Shown here piece by piece: positions 34,696-43,773 of a stretch of 64,000 nucleotides of DNA; position 1 is the stretch's first letter, and the number at the start of each line of letters is the position of its first letter. Under the pieces are notes generated by a model. It had not been told where the DNA came from. It ran no database searches and saw nothing but the letters and a program-made list of their open reading frames with translations. Position numbers and translations under genes: made by a program. The DNA is taken from assembly GCA_015501075.1 (NCBI GenBank), contig JADNYJ010000200.1, positions 1-64,000 on the forward strand, given 5' to 3'. This DNA is from Gymnopilus junonius. Lineage: Eukaryota > Basidiomycota > Agaricomycetes > Agaricales > Galerinaceae.

Positions 34696-35156
34696 TTGTG
34701 CACTGAGCAACCAGTGTACAACTATGGGTTTCACGAGAAAGACAGTAGTCGTAGAGGGACTGTGGGCTCTGCGTCTTACAATAAATATTGGAGTTTCGAC
34801 TAAATACCAATAGTAGACGTACCTAGTTGTTGCTTTGCAACGGCACCACTTATTGTACTCGATTTCTTCATGAGAACAAAGAGTAAGGAAGCGAAAAACA
34901 AGGCGAGGAGCTTTGAGCAACCAAAGCTCCTCCTCGCAGGCGTTTCAGCACCGGAAAAAGCAAACCTAGATCATGCACTGTGCAACCAGTGCACGATCGA
35001 GTCAAGTGCGTTGTAAGTGAGTTGGGCGATTGTGATGAATTCGGAACAATGCGATGTCGAAGGCTTTGCCAAACAAACAAATACCCCAATCGTCAAACTC
35101 ACTTGTAATCACTCTTCACTTTCGACGGAGTAGTATCAACTGGTTGCGCAGTTGAT
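34696..35156. promoter_or_regulatory. Hairpin cluster I (three forward, one reversed)
   Basis: There are four hairpins with core TG-NGCAAC-CA. Forward: 34696-34721 (arm TTGTGCACTG, loop AGCAAC), 34905-34932 (arm GAGGAGCTTTG, loop AGCAAC) and 34969-34998 (arm GATCATGCACTG, loop TGCAAC). Reversed: 35135-35156 (arm ATCAACTG, loop GTTGCG). Arms pair over 8-12 bp with at most one mismatch. The cluster lies between the Tnp2 start and the 3' end of the WD40 gene. Function unknown. Confidence 0.75.
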
Positions 35157-35311
35157 GCATTCCTCCATGTCATTCATTATGAAGAAGCTCAGCATGATTC
35201 AGAGGGACTAGCCCAAGCATTAATATCCTCAAATCATCGCTAGTACTACTGCTACAAATTATAGCTACACTGCCTTGTAAGTACCACAGTCCGTTGCGCT
35301 ATTTAAAAAAG

Positions 35312-35491
35312 CTAAAGCTTGTCCAATTTACCAAGATATTCTCCTGCTATTTCACTCCACTCAATATCGTCGTCGTCGTGAATGTCGTCCTCATTCGCAG
35401 GTTGAAATGGGAAGTGCGCAGTCCATTCTGTAAATTTTGGCTTATCGCTCCGTACCTCAGCAGCCGATATCTGCCCAACTACGTCGTTCAT
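35312..35491 (-). CDS. Possible small acidic ORF overlapping the WD40 stop, 59 aa
   Basis: The frame starts MNDVVGQISAAEVRSDKPKF and ends with DDDDIEWSEIAGEYLGKLDKL. Its ATG overlaps the TGA of the upstream WD40 gene as ATGA. The acidic, well-mixed composition looks protein-like. It could be a real small protein, or an alternative last exon of the WD40 gene reached by a different final splice. Without transcripts it cannot be decided. Confidence 0.35.
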   Translation of the reverse strand: MNDVVGQISAAEVRSDKPKFTEWTAHFPFQPANEDDIHDDDDIEWSEIAGEYLGKLDKL

Positions 35492-37010
35492 GGTTCGAGG
35501 GTTTGAGTGGCGGCCTATTGCAAAGCGTGGGTTATTTTTTTACGGTCGTATTTGATACAACTTACCTGTAATGCAATAGGCGTCCAGAATCCCGAAGTCC
35601 AGTGCAACAGAAGGAGAACTAACAAACAATTTAGGAGAGTAGCCACTCTTCCATTGTTCGAATCATTGTCGATATGACCTTTCGCCTTTTTGATCTATAT
35701 TCATAAGTACATATTGGATGTCTGTCGTGCATATCTCTTACCGGTTTTTCCCATACAGTAATCTCAGACATCCCTGCAGAACTGCCGCTTGCAATGAAGT
35801 GAGCATCGGATGTCGTCGTCGTCTGCTCTAATTCTCAGAAAATTTCGGTAAAATTGTATCATGACACACCCCAATAGCCTGGACCTCAACTGTTTTGCGT
35901 GCAGGCACCAAAACTTGGATTGGAGTGGACGACGACATGGAGAAGACGTAGACTTTGCCGTGATCACTTCCGCACACAATCGCCGAAGCCTGCTCCGCAA
36001 AAGCCCCATCCTTAACACACTTTTTCTTGCTTGGAATAATAAATGTATAGGAGGGCGATGAGCGCGGTAAGTTGTACAAGTCGAAGCCTTTTGATAAGTT
36101 GTCGACAAGTAACAGCTTCCCCGAGGAACAAATGGATGCATATCCACTTCGTTGTCTTAGTAATTACCAAACAAATGTGTTGACCATACTCACATCCCTG
36201 ATTTCAGGACCTTTCGCCAATCCTCTCGAGAGGTCTCGACGTCGCGGCAAACCCTTCACAAGTTATTCTCCATATATCTGTCCGATGCAGTATGAAAATT
36301 GCCTTACATTTCTCCAGTCTCAAGCACAAAGATGAGAATCTTTCTCCCTCCATCATAGAACTGAATTGAACGCGGTATGCAAACCTTTTTGTTCTCATCG
36401 GATCTCGCTGACCACGACTCTGTCATTGTTCCTAAATATTTCACTAATGAATTGAATAATTTCAGGATAGCATTAGGACTCACCATTCCGACCGATATTG
36501 TACACGGCAATACGGCCGTGATGACTTGTTATCGCAAGGCGAGAGGTCTTTGCGTCAAAGGCTATCGACTCCACAGGATCGCTAGCCTCGAATACTCGAT
36601 TACTTGCCAGTTCGACCATTCCTGCCTTGGGACTGTCAAATAGGGATAATCGACCATTTCATACATCACTTACATCAATCCGAGACCGCCGGTAGATTAC
36701 CAGTAAACCACGACCAGTCCCAAACGCGATCGGCTTCAGCTCGTCGTTTCCCAAATTTCCTAGCCATGCTAAACATGTAATTTGTCCCCATCTCCTCCCA
36801 GGATCCTCGAGAATCTGTAGGCATTTCTTGGTGGAAATCTCCCAAATGCGAACTGTCTCATCATCACCTGCAGAATTTCGTCGCAGGCTGTGTCAAAAGA
36901 TGCCTTACAGTACACTTACCACCGCTTGCAAGAAGGTCTCCACTGTGGCTGAAGGCTAGACAGTTGATTGGGCCCATCGTACCATGGAACTTCCCATACT
37001 TGTAATACAT
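35488..37010 (-). CDS. WD40-repeat protein with C-terminal membrane anchor
   Basis: Start MYYKYGKFHG. The first repeat reads INCLAFSHSGDLLASGG, then across an intron DDETVRIWEI, the GH/WD core of a beta-propeller blade. Further blades follow (RWGQITCLAWLG, GTGRGLLVIYRR, VESIAFDAKTSRLAITS, KLLLVDNLSKGFDLYNLP, ASAIVCGSDHGKVYVFSM). The last exons give SDAHFIASGSSAGMSEITVW, and then a hydrophobic segment LLNCLLVLLLLHWTSGFW before the stop at 35488-35490. The protein would be a propeller held to a membrane by its tail. Splicing in the middle (near 36.15-36.30 kb) does not stay cleanly in phase, so the copy may be damaged. I recall such WD40 proteins as an expanded family in mushroom genomes. Its presence in the mobile element is the notable point. 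Confidence 0.65.
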
Positions 37011-37528
37011 CTAAATTTTGATTAATAAATTGTTTAAAAGTGCTTAAGCAACGGACCTCATCTGCTGGGCTGAAAAGACTGGCCAAGAGCTGGAAGAACT
37101 TCAAAGAAAAATTGACGAGCATACTGTTAGAGCAGGGATGCAGAAAGAATTGGATATTAGCACTACCTGTGTCGAACTCAGTTTTAACAGGACGACCGTA
37201 ATTGTCCTGAACCTTTATTGTTTATGAGACTGACCGTGACAACACACTTGCAATGAAGTGCGTAGTGCGTATATAGTAAGTGCGTAAAATGGTAAGTGTG
37301 ATCGATCATGCACATCATGTTGTGTTCGGCGTTACTAGGGAAAGGACAAAAGAATTCGATAACTATGAAATACAATGATTTGACAGCCTTTATAAGTACA
37401 TTGAAATTGTGTCCAAACTCATAAATCTGTACCATGGATGCCCAGATCGAAAATCATCTACCGCTCATCACATCCAGGCTTGTGTTTGCTCCCAAAGTCT
37501 TTCCAGCTCCTCGACCATTACTTCACGA
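37011..37528. promoter_or_regulatory. Divergent spacer between WD40 gene and disordered-protein gene
   Basis: The genes on both sides start here and read apart, so it should hold two promoters. It has none of the GCAAC-core hairpins found in the 3'-end spacers. A short upstream frame from 37434 (MDAQIENHLPLITSRLVF) ends at about 37550, overlaps the start of the next gene, and may be an upstream ORF. Confidence 0.4.
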
Positions 37529-38383
37529 ATGGAATTTCCGTTTATAAATATAGAAACACGAGACGATTCCCCTGCTCCTGAAAATGGAGAAAATCGACTC
37601 CGGACTGAAACTCCTGCCAGGCGGGCAACTACTCCTAGACGAGCTAGTACTCCGAATGTACGAGCTAGTACTCCGAAGGTTCGTGCAACCACTCCAAGAC
37701 CTGAGGCCGGGCCATCAAGTGCACGAGAAAATAGGGTCGCTTTCGATGAAAAGATGGAGCTGGACTCCCTTAGTTCACTGACAGAGGACGAGGATACGGG
37801 GGAGAGTGAGAGTGAAGGAAGTGGGGAGGTGGTTGGTGAAAGTGAGAAAGGCGGTAATGGATTGATTTCAAAACCAAAGGGTGAAGCGTCGCGTCCTGGG
37901 CGCGGTGGATATAACCTTTTCAAGACTTTGGGATGGAACCAGAGAACATATAATTCTGTGCTAGTAAGTAAGTCATAGCATATGAGTGAATTCGTGTCTC
38001 AACAAACAACAAGGAACTTGTCACCAAGTTGGCTAAGGAAAAACTCGACACAACCCGGAGCTATCGCAGCCAGAGTAAGAAGGCAATGCATAGACTTATA
38101 GAAGCGGTCAGTCACTAAAGCTTCGCATAGAGTAATTGAGGCTTACCAGATAATTAGGTGCGAAAGGAGTACAAATTTATAGAGGACTATGACAATGATT
38201 GGCCGGTGCACGATATGTTGAAGACCTATCTCAAGAATAGTTCTCAAACAGCCCGAAATGCAAGAGGAAGAGAAACTGCCGAAAAGATTGACAGGGTAAG
38301 TGAATCCGTCTCAAGAGATATCAAGATAATATTGATTAGTACTTCAGATCGTGAAACGGTCCTCAATGCGAAGCAAGGTTTAG
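37529..38383 (+). CDS. Unknown protein with STP/TTP repeats, 233 aa
   Basis: Four exons join in phase: 37529-37963, 38014-38106, 38158-38295 and 38348-38383. After MEFPFINIETRDDSPAPENG comes a tandem of basic RA(T/S)TP units (RATTPRRASTPNVRASTPKV), then an acidic Ser/Glu stretch (SLTEDEDTGESESEGSGEVV). A more ordered, basic C-terminal half follows, including TLGWNQRTYN and EYKFIEDYDNDWPVHDML. The C-terminal half could bind DNA, like accessory proteins of CACTA elements, but no known domain was recognised. All introns are GT-AG and no break is visible, making this the best preserved cargo gene. Hairpin cluster II starts about 145 bp after its stop. Confidence 0.6.
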
Positions 38384-38528
38384 TGAGAGCGACCAAGTAG
38401 ATACCCATTTTTGATTGTTGTATATATGATTTTGGAGCTCGACAGAGAAGCTGAGTCAAAGCTGAGTCGACAGAACAAATTGACATCCATACAATGGAGT
38501 GCTGCTCTTGAGATCGCAAGGAATGGGA

Positions 38529-38939
38529 TTTATTTTGAGCAACCAAAATAAAGGACGTCCTACCAAGAAGCGGCTGTTCTTGAGATTGCCAGAAATGAGG
38601 TTTATTTTGGGCAACCAAAATAAACTACGTCTTAAGGAACGTCTTGATGACAAGTGGGTCGTGCACGCAGAGCAGCTGTTCTTGAAATGAGGTTTATTTT
38701 GGGCAACCAAAATAAACTACGTCTTAAGGAAGTCTCGGTGGCGAGTGGGTCGTGCATGCAGATTGGTTGTTCAAGTCGTGTTGTGTTTGGCAACAAACTC
38801 GCACGTGCACTTGGACGCGTTTAGGAAGCTCTCTCTCTCTACCCCCTACCCTACCCACCTGTGCTCTGGCGTGTTCTGGTTGCTCAGATCACGCTATGGT
38901 ACCCTGCCGAATTTTTCGATCTGGTTGCCCAAATCGAAA
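38529..38939. promoter_or_regulatory. Hairpin cluster II (three forward, two reversed)
   Basis: Forward: 38529-38552, 38601-38624 and 38693-38716, all with arm TTTATTTTG and loops AGCAAC, GGCAAC and GGCAAC. They sit in tandem units of about 75-90 bp. Reversed: 38869-38894 (arm GCGTGTTCTG, loop GTTGCT) and 38914-38939 (arm TTTCGATCTG, loop GTTGCC), with one mismatch each. The cluster lies between the converging 3' ends of two genes (stops at 38383 and 38993). Confidence 0.8.
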
Positions 38940-38992
38940 GACACTTAGGCCTTGCAATAGAGGATTAAACGTTCCAGAGGCTTGTCCATTAT

Positions 38993-39624
38993 TTATAAAG
39001 TAAGTACAGGTATATTCATTTGTTCATCATTCTCAGTGCTCAATGCCTTCGGAAGCAAAGGCGATCTGCCCCAACCGTTAGGCTTGACTGATCTATGCAA
39101 GACAAAAATCTGGATGGCATAAAGTAAGTATCTTTGAAACCAGGGTACAGCTGGGCTACTGAAGTACTCACTTCTTGACAGCGAAGTCGGCTCTTCCAGC
39201 ATCTTTACCGCCCATATCGACCGGATTGGATGGATTTTTCTTTCCTATCCTCATTACAACAATATCGCCATTCCACTGGCCACCCAATTTCTGAAGAACC
39301 TTGTTATATTCGAGACCAATGGTTTTCTTGCACGAAATTTGAAACTCATGCGAGCTACGGCCCTCAAGGATGACCACTCTGTAGTCATAGATGTACGACC
39401 TGGGGAATATGTCTCCGAAAGCGCTGTGCATTTGTTTCAGTTTTGGAGCTGTGTCTTGGATCATGATATTGGCAAAAAAGGGTCGATCTTCATTCTGGCG
39501 GTACAATCTTCCTCTGAATGCAAAATATTTGACCTGACACACTGGTGAGTCCATAACTTAAATGTTTCTTGGTCTGAGAATTACTCACCCGCTTTGAAGC
39601 ATGGATTGGAATTTTTCGAGGCAT
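38993..39624 (-). CDS. Unknown small protein, three exons, 165 aa
   Basis: Three exons join in phase on the minus strand: 39589-39624 (MPRKIPIHASKR), 39172-39533 and 38993-39092. The body reads VKYFAFRGRLYRQNEDRPFF and later RVVILEGRSSHEFQISCKKT, ending GWGRSPLLPKALSTEN. It is basic at the N-terminus and has alternating beta-like stretches. No family was recognised. It converges with the STP-repeat gene, with hairpin cluster II between them, and diverges from the next gene to the right. Splice ends are GT-AG and the frame is open. Confidence 0.55.
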
Positions 39625-40130
39625 ATGTGATACTCAAGGGTTGAAGCTTTGAAGGGCGAGGTGGATGATGGGGTTTGGCTGGAAACGTTCAATGTCTACT
39701 CATTTGTATAACCCATGTACATTGTCTATGTTCTACAATAAGTTGCGATGGAAATTGAGCAATGTAGGGACTTTTATCAATTTAGCTAGCTCGAATGATG
39801 GTGAATTATTGTTACACTGTGATAGAAATCACGCAATGGAAGGGAATTCCATATTGCCGACAGACTCCATTTCAAAATGATCGGGAATTATTGTTGCACT
39901 AGTATGGAGAGGTAGCCACCTTGCACTATTCACTTGCTGAAGATTTCACAATTAGTGAGCTTGGAGGACAAGGATAATGAGGACGACTTTATTATGCTAT
40001 CCACATTATTGAATATGTATGAAGTCGGAGAAGATTCCATATGGTATAACATTGCAATTTACTCCGATCATCATAGCTTTCAATTGATATACAATAGAAT
40101 ATGAGTGTGTGATAAATAGATATTAACATA
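39625..40130. promoter_or_regulatory. Divergent spacer, no hairpins
   Basis: About 500 bp between two genes reading apart. It is AT-rich and should contain both promoters. No copy of the TG-NGCAAC-CA hairpin is present. Confidence 0.4.
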
Positions 40131-42954
40131 TTGGTGAACGAAAAATGCAAACATACTATGCCCCAAGTTCCCACTTTTCTTTTCGATTTTCGGGTACCCC
40201 GAAGCAATAATCAAGACACTCCGATGACTGAAGATGGTCCATTGAATCAAGATATTCCAAAAATCCCAATGGAAATCGTCGAGGACAGGTCTGCCCAACA
40301 GGAAGAGGTGTTGTTGAAATTATTACATTTTTCGTTCTGGCTAATATGAATCCTAGGACCCAGGTGCCCCCGCATTCACAGCCACAGCCACACGTTATGT
40401 GCCTCGTCCTTTGGGACATGAACTGCAACGCGCTCATGTTTTCATGCACCCCTTGGCAGCAGAACAGTCGATAGCGACCATGGAGGTGAATGCTGCACCA
40501 GCTACGCCATCGGTACCAATGCCTATGGACCTTGAGTCTATCTATGCTCAATCACAACAAGTGACTTCTCCCTCTCAACCTACTCCAACCCCAGAAACAA
40601 CAGCAGCTCTGATGCATACCATCCCGGGTGAATATCCTAGTTCGCCTTCTATCCCATCACCACCAAATCCGACCAATATACAGCCTCCGATTCAGTTCCC
40701 TTCCCCAGTCATGGCCCAGTCGGGTTCAGTCCCAGAACCGACCAGCACACCTCCACAATTCCAGACATCTCTATCGCGTGACCAGGTACCTATGGTCCGA
40801 AAGCGCCTAGCTGAAAGCAACACCAGTCGAGGAACAGTCACGAGGAAAAACACCGGTGTGCAGCCTCCTAGGATGCGCCCGAGGGAAGCGGCGACCGAGA
40901 AAACTCGCCTTATTGAACAGCTGGACTTGACAACAAGGAAAATTATCGAGGAGAAGGATGAACAAATCGCGAAATTACAAGCCCAGGTATTTGTATACGG
41001 CCTATCCAGATTAAGATTACGATTGACAATCGACAGGTCGACAATTACAAGGTAAAATGGGACACGTTTGCAGCACGAATGGATGAATTGGAAAAGAAGA
41101 TCGCAGACAACACTCACAATCCAGGAGATCGGCCAAATCAGGTTGACCTCCAATCATTTACCAGCTCCGCCGACCATGATTTCCAGCATGGAGATGTCCG
41201 CATGGCCAGTGGTGCTGAGGAGAAAGCAGCACATGTGGAAGCGGAGATGTCCAACGCGACTCTGCACAATACAAGTCAGCGCGATTCCCATATTCCAGCA
41301 GATGTTAATCAAGTAGAGACGCCTTCCAACAATACAAACAACCACACCGAGCTCGCCCAGGCACCGCTGGCATTTAAGGGCCAAGACATCAACATGGGCG
41401 GGCAACCAAATGAAGAGCCAGCTCAGGTACCGCAGGCGGTCGAAGACGAGGATGTCGACATGGGCGCGCAAACAGAAGAGAGACACGTAGAAGCGAGGAG
41501 AGAAAAGTATCGCGAAGGCCATTGAGTGAAGACGAAGACGTTTTTGGCGGGGATGACGATAGTGGAGACGAGGATGAAGATGCTGGAGACGAAGATGATG
41601 AAGACCCAGGGGAAGTGAGTACTTCCAGATCCTGGAAAACCGTGGCTGATTGTATGATAGGAGATGCGTGGCAATGGCCAACCTTCGGTTCCAAAACCCA
41701 TTCTCCATTTTCAAAGGCCCCGCGGGGGCGCTGGTCCTCGATTACAAATAGATCCTCAGACGTCTTATACCGCCAATCCGACCCCGAATCCACCCCCGAA
41801 TGTCGCATTTCAATCACTTAACATAACGACGGAACAAATTGAGGCGATCACCCAGATCGTGATGTCGGTACAAAGCCAGAACACCTCGAAGCCGCCGGTT
41901 ACTGCATCAAAGAAAAAGAGGAACGTATCTGGTATCATCGTGGAACAGATTGAGCGAGATACGGACCCAAGGAGGAACGTCTTAGTGGTGAGATAATTCC
42001 CCAAAAGTATGGATGCGAGCTGATGGATTTAATAGGCCGCCGTGAGGAGCCACATGAATTCCTTGCTGAATATAAAGTGCGACAGAGAAATTCGATGGAT
42101 TTCGCAGCCATCTAAAGAAAAGGTGGACGCATTCGCCGAAAGAGAAGGTCCTGGTCCAACTCTTGTCCCATTGGCACTATTTTTCGCCTACAAAAAGAAG
42201 CATGCTTGGAATTTGGATCTGGGCGAGAAATTTTTTGACGATTTCTTTGAGCGGGAAGGGCCGAGGCTGCAGCTCAGAGAGAGAGAGTGGCCTATCATAT
42301 ATGAGATATTTTGGCAGCGCTTCTCAAACCTCAAGAGGGAGTGGAAGAAATGGCAGCCAAAGGAAGGCGAGGACAAGACAGCAGTTAACCATCGCAATTC
42401 CGAGACGACCCGGGTGATGCTCAAGAGTAAAAGAAGGAATGCTAGGCGAAAACATGTAAGTGGAAGCAGTTTATCTTAGGACGAAAGACGCTTACTATTG
42501 GGAACCTCAGCTCAAACACCTTCGTGTAGCAATTACAGATGGAAACCAGATAAAGACCGACGGAACCAAGGATGATGTTTGGTATTTTCTCTGGCTAGTT
42601 GCAACCGAGCTTGGTATAGGGGGCATGAGTTCCGATGAAAGCAGCCCCGACACCGGTCGCAAATACGTCATAAAATCAGTCCCTTGGCGCAGCGAAGAAC
42701 TGACTCCCTATCTCCAAATGATTGACAACGATTTTAACCGATACAACCGCTACGGAAATTGCAAGCCTGGCAACCCTTTTAGAGATCAAGTTCGATTACC
42801 AGGAGCGAAGGCGAGCACCAGACCCGCAATCAGGGGCCTTCCGAGGAATTTCTACGATAAGACATGGTACGCCAACCTCACTAGCGAGGCAAAAGCCTTT
42901 CTTCAAGAAAGGCCCGAATTACCATTCCCTGTGGTCGTTACCTATAATAATTAG
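40131..42954 (+). pseudogene. Large cargo ORF with Pro-rich N-terminus and coiled coil, frameshifted
   Basis: Exons 40131-40307, 40357-40986 and 41037-about 41520 join in phase. The protein is Pro/Ser/Thr-rich at first, then has a coiled-coil segment (EKTRLIEQLDLTTRKIIEEK), then acidic text. At about 41520 one base seems missing: REGH-stop should read on into PLSEDEDVFGG. Then 41661-41984 and 42036-42450 continue (ITTEQIEAITQIVMSVQS; FFAYKKKHAWNLDLGEKFF). A second break lies at about 42457 before the C-terminal block with TELGIGGMSSDES and RYGNCKPGNPF, ending LPFPVVVTYNN. This C-terminal block belongs to a protein family I recall as highly repeated in mushroom genomes. Function unknown. Two breaks suggest a dead copy. 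Confidence 0.6.
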
Positions 42955-43141
42955 AATACGACTCTTATCACAATAGCAAGCAGGGTACTCACAATACGAA
43001 AACGAGTACGTACTAACTCGAATAATGATGGTTACTGCACGCCGAGCAGCTCATGAAATTGTTGAGGAGATATCAGGAATGGAGGTGCAGCCGAAAATGG
43101 CAACAGGTTGGCCGTAACGGTGAGTACGCATGAATGGAGGG

Positions 43142-43670
43142 ACATTGCTCTGTGCAACCAGAGGAATGTACATATTTGCGGCGTCAGTCGAGTGGTCGAA
43201 ATTGTTTAAGGACGAGGTGAGAACGTCGGAAGGACATTGCTCTGAGCAACCAGAGGAATGTGCCTTTTTGTGGCATTAAGTGGTCGATGTTGTCGTTGAA
43301 CGAGGTCAGAGTGCCTGGAAGGACCTTGCCCTGAGCAACCAGAGCAATATCGGTGGGAAGTAATGGAAAAGGATAAGTGTGGCACTGGAGTCTTGCAAGT
43401 GCCTAGTGTGTTCCAGCGCGCACGTGCTATTTGCGTGACAACATGGTCGACTCTCACTTTCACCAACATTCTCGACGTGTTCTGGTTGCTCAGAGCACGT
43501 CTTCATCTTCTGACCTGATCCTCTATCTGCACTTCATCAGATATTCGTAACCCTTTCTGTCAAGACGACCTGAACTGTCACGCCAATTGCGTTTATTTCT
43601 CGATATCGGTCACTTCGAAAACCCGTCCTCGTTTTGCTTCTTCGACGTGTTCTGGTTGCTCAGAGCACGT
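43142..43670. promoter_or_regulatory. Hairpin cluster III (three forward, two reversed)
   Basis: Forward: 43142-43169 (arm ACATTGCTCTG, loop TGCAAC), 43234-43261 (same arm, loop AGCAAC) and 43326-43347 (arm TTGCCCTG, loop AGCAAC). They sit in tandem units of about 90 bp that each start GGAC(A/C)TTG. Reversed: 43474-43501 (arm GACGTGTTCTG, loop GTTGCT) and 43645-43670 (arm ACGTGTTCTG, loop GTTGCT). The cluster fills the spacer between the cargo ORF ending at 42954 and the one starting at 43774. Confidence 0.8.
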
Positions 43671-43773
43671 ATCTCTCATTTGTTGCCCTTATTGAACACC
43701 TGATTATAATTAATCTCCTATGTAAGCTCTTTCACTGGTCAATGTCGTCCTATCGTCTTATTCCTTCTGAAGA

